Positions 23,389-32,059 of a stretch of DNA of 39,635 bases are shown in pieces. Below the pieces are notes generated by a model, which saw nothing but the letters and a program-made list of their open reading frames with translations, searched no databases and was not told the origin of the DNA. The stretch comes from DASZTU01 sp035493835 (GTDB lineage: Bacteria; Pseudomonadota; Alphaproteobacteria; Rhizobiales; Devosiaceae), in assembly GCA_035493835.1 (NCBI GenBank), contig DATJHO010000156.1, positions 1 to 39,635 of the forward strand, given 5' to 3'. Both the position numbers and the translations under genes were made by a program. Every line of letters starts with the position of its first letter. Positions within the stretch are counted from its first letter, which is position 1.

Positions 23389-25119
23389 CTAGAACTTGAA
23401 CGCCGTAGCCAGCGTGATCCGATCGCTGGGTGGGCCGTCGCTGATGGTCCCGTGCCCATATTCGAGGGTCAGCGAGCCGGTCGACAGCGTCCCCGGCAGC
23501 GCCTCGCCGAGGGTCACGCCGGCGCCCCAGGAGGTGGCGCGGGTCGAGCCCGCCTCCAGCGCCGTCGGGTCCGCCAGCGATACCTCGCCATAGGCGGCAA
23601 AGAGGTATGGCGTCGCCACCACACCCAGTTCCGTGGCCGGCAATTGCACCTGCCACGGCGAGGCGAGCTGGCCCCGGACGACAAACCCGTCATCACCGAC
23701 GATCGAGCCGGCGTCAAAGGCCGAGAGGCCCGCGCCATTGGCGATGTTGAACTGTTCGGCACTCAACAGCGGCTCGCCGAACGAGGTCTGCGCCTGGGCA
23801 ATGAAGCTCAGCGCCAGGTGTTCGAGCAGCGGCTGGCCATAAGCGAGATTGATATTGAGCTTGTGGAACGTATCGTCGGCGCCCTGGCGCGACAGCGGCA
23901 GGGTCGGGGTGGCGTCGGCCGCGCTCCGCGCCCCGAGGCCATCGAGGCCGAACGAGGCTACGGCACGGCCGGAAACACTGCCGCCCCACGGGGTAAAAAG
24001 ATCGCCGTCGGCGGCAAGACGCAGCACGCGCAGCCTGTCTTCGGACAGCGGCAGCGAATCGCTGCCGAGAAACAGGCTGTTCGTCTCGTCCTCGGCGTCG
24101 AAGGAGGCTTCGGTGTTGAAGTTCGCCAGCCGCGAGCGCAGCCAGGCATAGCGCAGCCGCAGCGACAAACGGTCGAACGTGTCGGTGGTGCCGATCCCGG
24201 CGGTGGGGAACGGCGTGGTGCGGGCATCGGTATATTCGGCGTTGAGGCTGAGCCCATCGAGCGGCAGCGGCACGACCACGCCGCCCGCGAGGGTGCGATT
24301 GCGCGGATGGGTGGAAAACAGGCCGTTGTCGCCACTCTCGGGGTGGCCGCTGGCATTGAGATAGACCGTTTCACCCAAGCCCGCGACGCTGTTGAAGGCA
24401 AGGCCGGTGCCGACGGTGGTGGTGCCGAGCGCCGCCGACACCGTGTTGTCGAAACTCTCCGTTTCGCTCGTCGCCTGATATTTGGCCTCGAGCACCAGCA
24501 CCGTCCCGCCCAAGGCCTTGCCGGGGGCGAGGGTCGAGCGCAGCAGCACCCCCGGAGTGTCGCCAGCGAGCAATACGCGCCGCTCGATCTCGGGCAGGGT
24601 CACGCCGCGCCGGCCGGTCAGCGGGCTCACCAAGTGCAGAATGCGGGCCCGCACGGGCGCCGGCACATTTTCGACGTCAACGCGCTCGATGAAGCCGTCG
24701 ACCACCCTGAGTTTCAGCCGGCCGCCGTCTACGAGACGCTGCGGCGGCAAAATCACACGTACCAGTACATAGCCGGCCTTGGCATAATTGGCTTCGAGTT
24801 CGCGCGCCGCGGCGAACACCTCCGCGCCCGAGACTTTGCCATGGGTCAGTTGCGCCTCAAGCGCCGCGGTCGCCGCCGCCAGTTGCGGCAGTCCGCCCTC
24901 GACGCTGACACCGGCCAGGCTGACGAACAGTTTTTCAGCCCCCGCCGGCGTCGCCAGCCCGGGCGTGCCCGGCAGCGCAAAGCCGCTTGGGCGCTCTGTC
25001 GTCGGCCGGAAGCTTGGCGGGGTGAGTTGCGAGGCGCTCTGGGCAAAACTAGCGGTGGGGAACAGCGGCACCAAGACCGCCAAACCCAGGGCGAAACCCC
25101 GGGACTGCTGAAAATTCAT
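23389..25119 (-). CDS. TpsB-type ShlB/FhaC/HecB outer-membrane transporter
   Basis: A 576-residue outer-membrane barrel that recognises and exports TpsA. It has a Sec signal peptide (MNFQQSRGFALGLAVLVPLF, cleavage near SFAQS), a POTRA region (about residues 60-150, with YAKAGYVLVRVILPPQ and LRVVDGFIERVDV), and a 16-strand-type barrel with a VRG motif near the C terminus (FVVRGQLASP) resembling the conserved loop of the family. The last residue is phenylalanine (LATAFKF), as expected for a barrel that BAM inserts. It is the first gene of the tpsB-tpsA operon, with a weak ribosome site and a 262-bp upstream region before the divergent oxidoreductase. Confidence 0.92.
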   Translation of the reverse strand: MNFQQSRGFALGLAVLVPLFPTASFAQSASQLTPPSFRPTTERPSGFALPGTPGLATPAGAEKLFVSLAGVSVEGGLPQLAAATAALEAQLTHGKVSGAEVFAAARELEANYAKAGYVLVRVILPPQRLVDGGRLKLRVVDGFIERVDVENVPAPVRARILHLVSPLTGRRGVTLPEIERRVLLAGDTPGVLLRSTLAPGKALGGTVLVLEAKYQATSETESFDNTVSAALGTTTVGTGLAFNSVAGLGETVYLNASGHPESGDNGLFSTHPRNRTLAGGVVVPLPLDGLSLNAEYTDARTTPFPTAGIGTTDTFDRLSLRLRYAWLRSRLANFNTEASFDAEDETNSLFLGSDSLPLSEDRLRVLRLAADGDLFTPWGGSVSGRAVASFGLDGLGARSAADATPTLPLSRQGADDTFHKLNINLAYGQPLLEHLALSFIAQAQTSFGEPLLSAEQFNIANGAGLSAFDAGSIVGDDGFVVRGQLASPWQVQLPATELGVVATPYLFAAYGEVSLADPTALEAGSTRATSWGAGVTLGEALPGTLSTGSLTLEYGHGTISDGPPSDRITLATAFKF

Positions 25120-25213
25120 TCAAATACACCGGCGTGGGGCGGCTCAAAGTATGAACAATTACTAAACCTACCGACCTGACTGCACAATCCAAAAGGCTGA
25201 GCGGGGAGGATGG

Positions 25214-25229
25214 AAATTGTATCCAATTT
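25214..25229. promoter_or_regulatory. palindrome in TpsB/oxidoreductase divergent region
   Basis: AAATTG-TATC-CAATTT is a perfect 6-bp inverted repeat with a 4-bp centre in the 262-bp intergenic region (25120-25381) that separates tpsB from the divergent oxidoreductase gene. It resembles operators of small dimeric repressors. No regulator gene is adjacent, so which gene it serves is unknown. The rest of the region shows no coding signal. Confidence 0.4.
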
Positions 25230-25381
25230 GTTCTGGCGTTGGTTGCCCTCTGATGGCCCGACATGTCTACGGCCAGCCGATTCGCACTCAGCGACCAATG
25301 TTCCAAAGCGGGCCAATTGCGGAACCGGCAAGCCCTCGCTTCGTTGCCGCCAACATTCCCTACGCAGAATGGAGAAGAGGA

Positions 25382-26323
25382 ATGGAAGCGATCCGGATCC
25401 ACAAGTTCGGCGGCCCCGATGTTCTCGAGGTCGACGACGTAGAGAAGCCTGTTGCCGGTAGTGGAGAGCTTCTCGTGCAGGTGATGGCGGCGAGCGTCAG
25501 TCCCGTCGACTACAAGATCCGGGGTGGCGGCTACGACGATGCCGGACAGGCGCTGCCGATAACTTTGGGACGAGATCTGGCCGGCGTCGTGGAGGAGGTG
25601 GGGCTCGATGTCGACGGCTTCGCAATCGACAATGACGTGTTCGCTTTGCTCGGGCGCGATCGCGGCGCCTATGCGCAATATGTCATCGTCACGCCGGACG
25701 AAGTCGCTCGGATGCCGCCCAGCCTGAGCTATGTCGAGGCAGCGGCGGTGCCCCTCGCGGGCCTGACGGCTTGGCAAGGTCTCTTCGATCATGGTGACCT
25801 GCAATCGGGTCAGCGGGTCCTAATTCATGGTGGTGCGGGTGGGGTGGGTCATCTTGCCGTGCAGTTCGCCAAGGCGCGAGGCGCATTCGTCGCGACCACT
25901 GCCTCGTCCGAGGACATAGCCTTTCTCAGTGAAATCGGTGCCGACCAGGTCATCGATTATCAGCGGCAGCGTTTCGAAGAAGAGAGCTCCGATTTCGATC
26001 TGGTCTATGACCTGATCGGCGGAGAAACCCAGGATCGATCCTGGGGCGTGCTCAAACGGGGCGGTGCCCTTATTACCACGCTGAAGGAGCCGTCGCGGGA
26101 GGAGGCGCAACGGCGCCAGCTACGGGCCGCACACTACATGACCGTGCCCAACAGTACCGAGCTGGCGGAAATCGCCGGGTTGATCCAATCGGGGCGAGTG
26201 AAGGTTAGAGTTCAATCCGTCTATCCGCTCAGCGAGGCAGGACAGGCCCAATCGGCCCTGGAGCGCGGCCACGTACAGGGCAAGATCGTTCTCAAGTCGG
26301 AGCAACCGGCGGGTACGATCTGA
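25382..26323 (+). CDS. NADP-dependent quinone-oxidoreductase-like enzyme (MDR family)
   Basis: A 313-residue medium-chain dehydrogenase/reductase. It begins EAIRIHKFGGPDVLEV, the usual quinone oxidoreductase start, with ASVSPVDYKIRGG and GRDLAGVVEEVG in the catalytic domain and VLIHGGAGGVGHLAVQFAK as the NADP-binding fold. There are no structural or catalytic zinc cysteines, so it is not a zinc alcohol dehydrogenase. Predicted role: NADPH-linked reduction of quinones or enones in the cytoplasm. The ATG at 25382 is chosen because GGAGAAGAGGA lies just upstream and family homology begins there; the frame is open further upstream but that part looks non-coding. Confidence 0.9.
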   Translation: MEAIRIHKFGGPDVLEVDDVEKPVAGSGELLVQVMAASVSPVDYKIRGGGYDDAGQALPITLGRDLAGVVEEVGLDVDGFAIDNDVFALLGRDRGAYAQYVIVTPDEVARMPPSLSYVEAAAVPLAGLTAWQGLFDHGDLQSGQRVLIHGGAGGVGHLAVQFAKARGAFVATTASSEDIAFLSEIGADQVIDYQRQRFEEESSDFDLVYDLIGGETQDRSWGVLKRGGALITTLKEPSREEAQRRQLRAAHYMTVPNSTELAEIAGLIQSGRVKVRVQSVYPLSEAGQAQSALERGHVQGKIVLKSEQPAGTI

Positions 26324-26382
26324 ACGGCCATTCCCCATCCCATCGATGCGACGGCGGTGTGCCAGCCATCCTGCTCTCTTGT

Positions 26383-26578
26383 TCAGATGAACGTCTTGCC
26401 GCCGGTAACGGCGACGGTGGTACCCGAGACGTAGCTCGCTTCGTCGCTGGCGAGCATGACGTAGACCGGCGCCAGTTCCGCGGGCTGGGCCGGCCGGGCC
26501 ATCGGCACTTGCTTGCCGAAGTCCTTCACTTTCTCCGGCGGCATGGTGGAGGGGATCAGCGGCGTCCTGACCGGGCCC
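26383..26578 (-). pseudogene. SDR family oxidoreductase, C-terminal fragment
   Basis: The minus strand reads GPVRTPLIPST, then MARPAQPAELAPVYVMLAS and a normal SDR C terminus (YVSGTTVAVTGGKTFI) to a stop at 26383-26385. The stretch is about 65 residues, so the Rossmann core and catalytic site are missing. At about 26578 similarity ends and the opposite strand becomes a cytochrome oxidase fragment. It resembles the general-stress SDR group that has a proline-rich tail, but the fragment is too short to place further. Confidence 0.75.
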
Positions 26579-26725
26579 ACCGCCTTTTTCTTCCTGCTGC
26601 TCGCCGGCATCTCGGCGTTGCTCATGCGCCTGCAACTGGCGCAGCCGGAATCCAAGCTGATCGGGCCGGACCTCTATGACCAGCTCTTCACCATGCATGG
26701 CACGACGATGATGTTCCTGTTCGCC
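26579..26725 (+). pseudogene. cytochrome c/quinol oxidase subunit I fragment
   Basis: Forty-nine codons of a haem-copper oxidase subunit I: a hydrophobic first helix (FFFLLLAGISALLMRLQLA), GPDLYDQLFTM and HGTTMMFLFA, the last containing the conserved low-spin haem ligand histidine. It has neither a start nor the rest of the 12-helix protein; both ends are fused to unrelated sequence. It is a relic, not a functional gene. Confidence 0.75.
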
Positions 26726-26808
26726 GAGACCGCTCGAACCGGCCCATGTCGAAAAAGGCGCCGGTCGTTCGTCGTGAGGATGCGAAATGAAAAAGCTGGA
26801 GGGAGATG

Positions 26809-27405
26809 ATGAGAAAGACCATTGCAATCACGCAAGTCACGCTGGACGGCGTCATGCAGTCGCCCGGTGGCCCCGAGGAGGATTCGAGGAACGGGTTCAC
26901 CCACGGCGGCTGGGCCATGTCCTTTTTGGACAACGTGGCGAACCACGCGATTGGGGAGACCATCGCCGGTGAGTTCGACATGCTTTTAGGACGCCGGACC
27001 TACGAGATCTTCGCCGCCTACTGGCCGCACCAGGGCAATAACCCGATTGCGAAGGCGTTCAACAAGGCGACGAAATACGTCGTCACGCGCAGCCTCGACC
27101 AACTCGACTGGCAGAACTCGCAGCACATAGGCGGCGATGTCGTGGACGCGGTCCGCCGGCTGAAGGCATCGGATGGGCCGGATCTGCATATCTGGGGCAG
27201 CGGCGAATTGCTGCAGACGCTGATCGCCGCCGAACTCGTGGACGAACATCGCCTCTGGGTCTTTCCGTTGGTGCTCGGCGAAGGAAAGCGGTTGTTCGAA
27301 AATGGCGTCCCGCCCCTTGGTCTCACTCTGGTTGCAACGCGGGCCACGACAACGGGCGTCCTCCTCAACACCTACCGGCCAGCCGGTCCCCTTCCAAAGG
27401 TGTGA
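26809..27405 (+). CDS. dihydrofolate reductase/RibD C-terminal family protein
   Basis: A 198-residue protein of the RibD_C/DHFR-like fold. It starts RKTIAITQVTLDGVMQSPGG, with LLGRRTYEIFAAYW, the central YVVTRSLDQ and DLHIWGSGELLQTLI, and the C-terminal HRLWVFPLVLGEGKRLFE, all typical of small dihydrofolate reductase family proteins of unknown substrate. It probably uses NADPH. Two adjacent ATG codons exist (26806 and 26809); the second has the better distance from GGAGG (26798-26802). A short open stretch (26746-26790, ending in REDAK) just upstream could be the tail of a lost upstream gene. Confidence 0.88.
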   Translation: MRKTIAITQVTLDGVMQSPGGPEEDSRNGFTHGGWAMSFLDNVANHAIGETIAGEFDMLLGRRTYEIFAAYWPHQGNNPIAKAFNKATKYVVTRSLDQLDWQNSQHIGGDVVDAVRRLKASDGPDLHIWGSGELLQTLIAAELVDEHRLWVFPLVLGEGKRLFENGVPPLGLTLVATRATTTGVLLNTYRPAGPLPKV

Positions 27406-27490
27406 CTCCGCGTCCGATTGACCCCGGATCGGCGCTCATGCCGCTCTCGACGATGTCGCGATGATGGGTGAGACGCTCGAGGCGCGGTCG

Positions 27491-28696
27491 TCATTCGCTA
27501 TGCTGATCCGGCAGGAGTGAAGTCAGCTGCCTGGCGATGGTCAGCTCCTCGTCCGTAGGAATTATCCAAACCTCGACGGCACTCTCGGGGGCGTCGATCC
27601 GACCGCCGCCCTTCCTGTTGGCTTCAGCGTTGATCATCACACCGAGCCAGCCTAGCCGGTTGGCAACCATGGCGCGAATGTCGTCGGAATGCTCCCCTAT
27701 GCCGCCCGTGAACACCAGTGCCTCAAGCCCGCCGAGCGTCGCCGCCATGGCTGCCACATTCTGGGCTATCCGCAGGACGAACAGGTCGATTGCCTCACGT
27801 GCAGCCGGGTGCTCACTTTCGAGGAGAACCCGCACGTCGCCGGAAATACCGGAAACGCCGGCGAGGCCAGAGTGACGATAGAGGAGGTCCTCGAGGTCGG
27901 TGGGCGACATATGCTCCTGCTGCAACAGGTAGAGCAGTATCCCCGGATCAATCGTCCCCGGCCGGGTGCCCATCACCAACCCGTCGAGGGCGCTAAAGCC
28001 CATGGTGGTGTCGACGGACTCCCCTGCCCGCATGGCGCAGAGGCTGGCGCCACTTCCCAGATGAGCCACGACCGTCCGCTTCTCGAAGAGCGCAAGGGAG
28101 ATCTGCCTCAGCCGAGTGGCAATAAATTCATAGGAGAGGCCGTGAAAACCGTAGCGTCGAATCCCCTTGGCCTCGTAGCTGAGCGGAAGGGCATAGCGGC
28201 TCACCGGCGGCCGAAGACGGTGGTGGAAGCCCGTGTCGAAACAGGCGACCTGCTTCACGTCGGACCAATGTACCGAAATGGCGTCGACCGGCGCGAGGCT
28301 GAGCGGCTGATGCAATGGCGCCAGCGGGGTAAGCGCACGCAGCGCTCCGATGGACTCTGGCGTCAGCCATATTGGAGCTGCGAACGACGGCCCCCCATGG
28401 ACGATGCGATGACCCACGGCGACAGGTTTTCCACCCGCGCGAGATTCTATCCATTCGAGCAGCTTGGGCATCAGTCGGTCGAAACCCGAATGCTCCCCCC
28501 AGGCATCGCTTTCAACGACTGTGCCCGAGGCGTCCCGCGCGGTAACCCGCGCTTCGCGCTCGACCTCCTCCACTTCGCCCCTGACCATCAGTTCGGGCTC
28601 GAGGCCATGGCGATATAGGGCGAACTTCAGGCTGGAGGAGCCTGCATTCAGTGCGAACAAACTCCCCCGAGGCGGCCGAGCGCCATCGGTGGTCAA
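27491..28696 (-). CDS. ackA: acetate kinase
   Basis: A 401-residue acetate kinase, which converts acetyl phosphate and ADP to acetate and ATP. Motifs: ALNAGSSSLKFALYR at the N terminus, GHRIVHGG, DTGFHHRLRP, YGFHGLSYEFI, VVAHLGSGASLCA, MGTRPGTIDPG and FTGGIGEHSDDIR. The TTG at 28696 overlaps the stop of the phosphoketolase (TTGA at 28693-28696), with a GGAG nine bases upstream, and gives the normal family length; a GTG further upstream would add 15 residues inside the previous gene. It follows phosphoketolase in one operon, which supplies its substrate. Confidence 0.94.
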   Translation of the reverse strand: MTTDGARPPRGSLFALNAGSSSLKFALYRHGLEPELMVRGEVEEVEREARVTARDASGTVVESDAWGEHSGFDRLMPKLLEWIESRAGGKPVAVGHRIVHGGPSFAAPIWLTPESIGALRALTPLAPLHQPLSLAPVDAISVHWSDVKQVACFDTGFHHRLRPPVSRYALPLSYEAKGIRRYGFHGLSYEFIATRLRQISLALFEKRTVVAHLGSGASLCAMRAGESVDTTMGFSALDGLVMGTRPGTIDPGILLYLLQQEHMSPTDLEDLLYRHSGLAGVSGISGDVRVLLESEHPAAREAIDLFVLRIAQNVAAMAATLGGLEALVFTGGIGEHSDDIRAMVANRLGWLGVMINAEANRKGGGRIDAPESAVEVWIIPTDEELTIARQLTSLLPDQHSE

Positions 28697-31107
28697 TTGC
28701 CATTCTCCGCCAGATCCTGCCGCGGATAGGGCCACTTCCAATCGCGGATCTCGGGCATGTCCTCGCCGTGCTTGCGAACGTAGCGATGGTGTTGGCTCAG
28801 TTTGTGCTGGAATGCCTGCTTTATGTTCGCTGCGTGCGCCACGAGACCGGGAACGTTGTCCAGCACCGCCATGGCAAGATGAAAGCGGTCGAGCTCGTTC
28901 ATGACCACCATGTCGAAGGGCGTTGTGGTGGTGCCTTCCTCCTGAAAGCCGTGCACGTGGAAATTCTCGTGGTTGCGGCGGTTATAGGTCAGGCGGTGCA
29001 CCATGTAAGGGTAGCCGTGATAGGCGAAGATCACCGGTTTGTCGGTGGTGAACAGGCTGTCGAAGTCGACATCGCTGATGCCATGCGGATGGCGCGTCTG
29101 CGGCGTCAGCGTCATCAGGTCGACAACGTTGACCACCCTGATTTTGAGCGCTGGCACGGCCCTGCGCAACAGGTCCACGGCCGCCAGCGTCTCCATGGTT
29201 GGCACGTCGCCGGCGCAAGCCATGACCACGTCCGGACTGCCTGCCTCACCCTCGTTGCCGGCCCAGTCCCAAATGCCGACGCCAAATTCGCAATGGGAAA
29301 TGGCTTCGTCCATCCTCAGCCACTGCGGAGCCGGTTGTTTGCCGGCAACGATGACGTTGATCCGATTGTAGGTCCTGAGGACGTGGTCCAACGTCCACAG
29401 CAGTGTGTTGGCGTCCGGCGGCATGTAGATGCGTACGATATCGGCTTTCTTGTTGGCAACCAGATCGACAAAGCCCGGATCCTGATGGCTGAAGCCGTTG
29501 TGATCCTGGCGCCAGACGTGCGAGCTGAGCAGGTAATTCAACGAGGCGATCGGGCGCCGCCATGGCAAATCGCGCGCCTCCTTCAGCCACTTGGCGTGCT
29601 GATTGAACATCGAGTCGACGATGTGAACGAACGCCTCATAGCAATTGAAGAGACCATGGCGGCCGGTGAGCAAATACCCCTCCAGCCAGCCCTGACAGAG
29701 ATGTTCGCTCAGGACTTCCATGACCCGACCTTCCCGACCGAGCGCAACGTCGTATGGCTCGATCCCTTCGAGCCAAACGCGGTCCGTTACCTCGAACACG
29801 GCGTCCAACCGGTTAGAGGTCGTCTCGTCCGGCCCCATCAGGCGGAAATTGCGATGGGGGAGATTAAGCGAAATGACGTCGCGTAAGAACTTGCCCGCCA
29901 CTCGGGTGGCTTCGGCGGTGCTGGCGCCAGGCTGTTCCACCGTCTCTGCATAGGTCCAAAAGTCCGGCACCAAGAGTTCGCGCCGGAGCAGGCCGCCGTT
30001 GGCGTGAGGATTGGCGCCCATGCGGCGGCTGCCAACGGGTGCGAGGGCACGGAGATCTTCGCGCAGCCTTCCATCGGTGTCGAAGAGCGCCTCGGGCTCG
30101 TAGCTGCGCATCCAGTTTTCCAGAATCCGGAGATGCCCATCGTTGGTGCGCGGATTGTCGACCGGCACCTGGTGGGCGCGCCAAAAGCCCTCGACCTTCT
30201 TGCCGTCGACCTCCTTTGGCCCGGTCCAGCCTTTCGGACTCCGCAAGATGATCATCGGCCAATGGGTTTCTCCTAAGGGCTCGCCCGGTGTCCGGGCTCG
30301 CTCCTGGATGGCTTTGATCTCGTCCAGCACCTCCTCCAGGGTCCGTGCCATGAGCGCGTGCATGGCCATCGGCTCGTCGCCACAGACGAAATGCGGCTTA
30401 TGGCCGTAGCCGCGGAACAGGAGCTCGAGCTGCTCGTCTGCCATTCTGCCAAGGATGGTGGGATTGGCGATCTTGTACTCGTTGAGGTGCAATATCGGCA
30501 GAACGGCGCCATCGGTGCGCGGATTGAGGAACTTGTCGGAATGCCATGAGGCGGCCAGGGGACCGGTCTCCGCCTCGCCGTCGCCTATCACGCAGGCAGC
30601 CACTAGACCGGGATTGTCAAACGCTGCCCCGTAGGCGTGCAGCAGCGCGTAGCCGAGTTCGCCACCTTCATTGATCGAGCCGGGTGTGGTGGCCGCGGCG
30701 TGGCTCGGAATGCCGCCCGGAAATGAGAATTGACGGAACAACTTGGCCATGCCCGCCATGTCCTCGCCAATTTCCGGGTAAATCTCCGAATACGTGCCCT
30801 CTAGATAAGTGTTGGCCACCATCCCGGGGCCACCATGGCCGGGGCCGCAGACATAAATCACGTCGAGATCGCGGCCCCGAATGGCCCGGTTGAGATGGGC
30901 ATAGATGAAGTTCAGCCCCGGCGTGGTCCCCCAATGGCCCAGCAGCCGCGGCTTGATGTGCTCCGGTCGCAGAGGCTGCCTCAGCAGGGGATTGTCGAGC
31001 AGGTAGATCTGGCCGACCGAAAGGTAATTGGCTGCACGCCAATACTCGTCAACCCGCCGCAACTCGGCAGTGAGCGCACCATCGGTCGTTGCGTTGTTTT
31101 CCTCCAT
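28693..31107 (-). CDS. xfp: xylulose-5-phosphate/fructose-6-phosphate phosphoketolase
   Basis: An 804-residue thiamine diphosphate enzyme that splits xylulose 5-phosphate (or fructose 6-phosphate) with phosphate to acetyl phosphate and glyceraldehyde 3-phosphate (or erythrose 4-phosphate). Motifs: YVCGPGHGGPGMVANTYLEG, IGDGEAETGPLAASWHSDKF (cofactor binding), LNEYKIANPTILGR and QDHNGFSHQDPGF. The length is normal. It is the first gene of a two-gene operon; the acetate kinase start overlaps its stop. Together the pair makes ATP and acetate from sugar phosphates without the lower glycolytic steps. In alphaproteobacteria it is found in many rhizobial relatives. Confidence 0.96.
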   Translation of the reverse strand: MEENNATTDGALTAELRRVDEYWRAANYLSVGQIYLLDNPLLRQPLRPEHIKPRLLGHWGTTPGLNFIYAHLNRAIRGRDLDVIYVCGPGHGGPGMVANTYLEGTYSEIYPEIGEDMAGMAKLFRQFSFPGGIPSHAAATTPGSINEGGELGYALLHAYGAAFDNPGLVAACVIGDGEAETGPLAASWHSDKFLNPRTDGAVLPILHLNEYKIANPTILGRMADEQLELLFRGYGHKPHFVCGDEPMAMHALMARTLEEVLDEIKAIQERARTPGEPLGETHWPMIILRSPKGWTGPKEVDGKKVEGFWRAHQVPVDNPRTNDGHLRILENWMRSYEPEALFDTDGRLREDLRALAPVGSRRMGANPHANGGLLRRELLVPDFWTYAETVEQPGASTAEATRVAGKFLRDVISLNLPHRNFRLMGPDETTSNRLDAVFEVTDRVWLEGIEPYDVALGREGRVMEVLSEHLCQGWLEGYLLTGRHGLFNCYEAFVHIVDSMFNQHAKWLKEARDLPWRRPIASLNYLLSSHVWRQDHNGFSHQDPGFVDLVANKKADIVRIYMPPDANTLLWTLDHVLRTYNRINVIVAGKQPAPQWLRMDEAISHCEFGVGIWDWAGNEGEAGSPDVVMACAGDVPTMETLAAVDLLRRAVPALKIRVVNVVDLMTLTPQTRHPHGISDVDFDSLFTTDKPVIFAYHGYPYMVHRLTYNRRNHENFHVHGFQEEGTTTTPFDMVVMNELDRFHLAMAVLDNVPGLVAHAANIKQAFQHKLSQHHRYVRKHGEDMPEIRDWKWPYPRQDLAENGN

Positions 31108-31279
31108 CCTATCCCTCGCAAGTGGCGTCGATAGCGGAAATGCTCATCTCGGGAAAAGGCTTCACCGCACCCGATCACGACTGACCTTCGTGGCGCCTGA
31201 GCGACTTAAGACTTTGCGCCTCGCCGCAAACGGATCAAGCACTGGAATAAGGCGACGTCAGCCGTGCCGCCGCAACATC

Positions 31280-31309
31280 TGCATAGCCGCCTCAAGGCGT
31301 GGCTATGCA
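31280..31309. terminator. hairpin after cupin gene
   Basis: TGCATAGCC (31280-31288) and GGCTATGCA (31301-31309) pair perfectly, with an inner GCC-TCAA-GGC stem. It lies 30-59 bp downstream of the cupin gene stop on the minus strand and about 170 bp upstream of phosphoketolase. No T run follows on either strand, so it may end transcription with Rho or stabilise the message. Confidence 0.5.
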
Positions 31310-31338
31310 AGGTGGAGGGCTGGGACGCCGGCGAAACT

Positions 31339-31878
31339 TCATTGTTTGACGAAAACCGTACGGTATTCGGGCGCCAGTTGCCCGGCCAGCTTGGCCCTTT
31401 CCGCCTGTTCCTCCGTGCTGAGTTTGGGCGGCGGGGACGAGCGTGTCTCGACCGGCACGCCGACCCGATGGAAGAATTCGTCCTGTCCCGCCGGCGTGCA
31501 CATGCACAGCATGTGTACGGTTTTGCCCGACTTGTTCTTGAACGCATGGGGGGCGTTGGACGGGATGTTCACCGTGCAGGGCGCCGCGATGATCTGCGTC
31601 TTGCCCCGGAACATGAATTCGAGTTCGCCCTCCAGCAGCGTAAACATCTCCTCGAAATCATGGCGGTGCGGCGGCGGCCCGCCGCCGTCATGGACGAGCA
31701 TGTCGATCAGGCAATAGCGGCCATTGGTCTGCGCGCCAGATACCAGCACGGTATAGACATCGCCGACGATTGCTATGTTTGCCAATGAGGGATCGTCAGG
31801 ATTGGCGATCACCAACTCCCGGGCCGGGTCGTCATCGGGAATGACCTGGTCCGGCGCAACGCTTGCGGATTCCGGCAT
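31339..31878 (-). CDS. cupin domain protein
   Basis: A 179-residue single-domain cupin. The barrel has the metal-binding set in GGGPPPHRHDFEEMFTLLEGELEF (His-x-His and Glu) and a second-motif histidine in IPSNAPHAF. The extra C-terminal part (EEQAERAKLAGQLAPEYRTVFVKQ) is common in cupins next to stress regulators. Substrate and activity are unknown; both enzymatic and binding roles are possible. The ATG at 31878 is preferred over a longer frame that would run across the divergent MarR gene. The MarR regulator at 32060, transcribed away from it, is the likely controller. Confidence 0.83.
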   Translation of the reverse strand: MPESASVAPDQVIPDDDPARELVIANPDDPSLANIAIVGDVYTVLVSGAQTNGRYCLIDMLVHDGGGPPPHRHDFEEMFTLLEGELEFMFRGKTQIIAAPCTVNIPSNAPHAFKNKSGKTVHMLCMCTPAGQDEFFHRVGVPVETRSSPPPKLSTEEQAERAKLAGQLAPEYRTVFVKQ

Positions 31879-32033
31879 CAGCTGCTTCTCCAATTGTAAG
31901 CCCAAAGGCTGTAACGCACGAGTGGTCACGTTGGTCGCTGACCGGCCCGCTTGGCGCGCTTGCCACTGGATGGTTGATACGATCAAGGAGAGATACCTGA
32001 AAGATGCGAAGCTTACCTTAGCAGTTGACCTAA

Positions 32034-32046
32034 GAAGGTTACCTTC
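32034..32046. promoter_or_regulatory. palindrome before MarR gene
   Basis: GAAGGT-T-ACCTTC is a perfect 6-bp inverted repeat with a single central base, 13 bp upstream of the MarR start. A TTACCTT is repeated at about 32013, and a CTTAG/CTAAG pair flanks the interval. This cluster of dyads fits an autoregulatory MarR operator that may also cover the divergent cupin promoter. Confidence 0.55.
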
Positions 32047-32059
32047 ATATATTGGGCAC

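Noticed and set aside
23341..25179. Long open frame of 612 codons on the plus strand opposite TpsB
   Set aside because: It lies entirely antisense to a well-supported gene, its translation is Arg- and Gly-rich without domains, and such frames are expected in GC-rich DNA.
25217..25381. Longer N terminus for the quinone-oxidoreductase-like gene
   Set aside because: Family homology starts at 25382, which has a good ribosome site; the upstream part includes the palindrome and looks non-coding.
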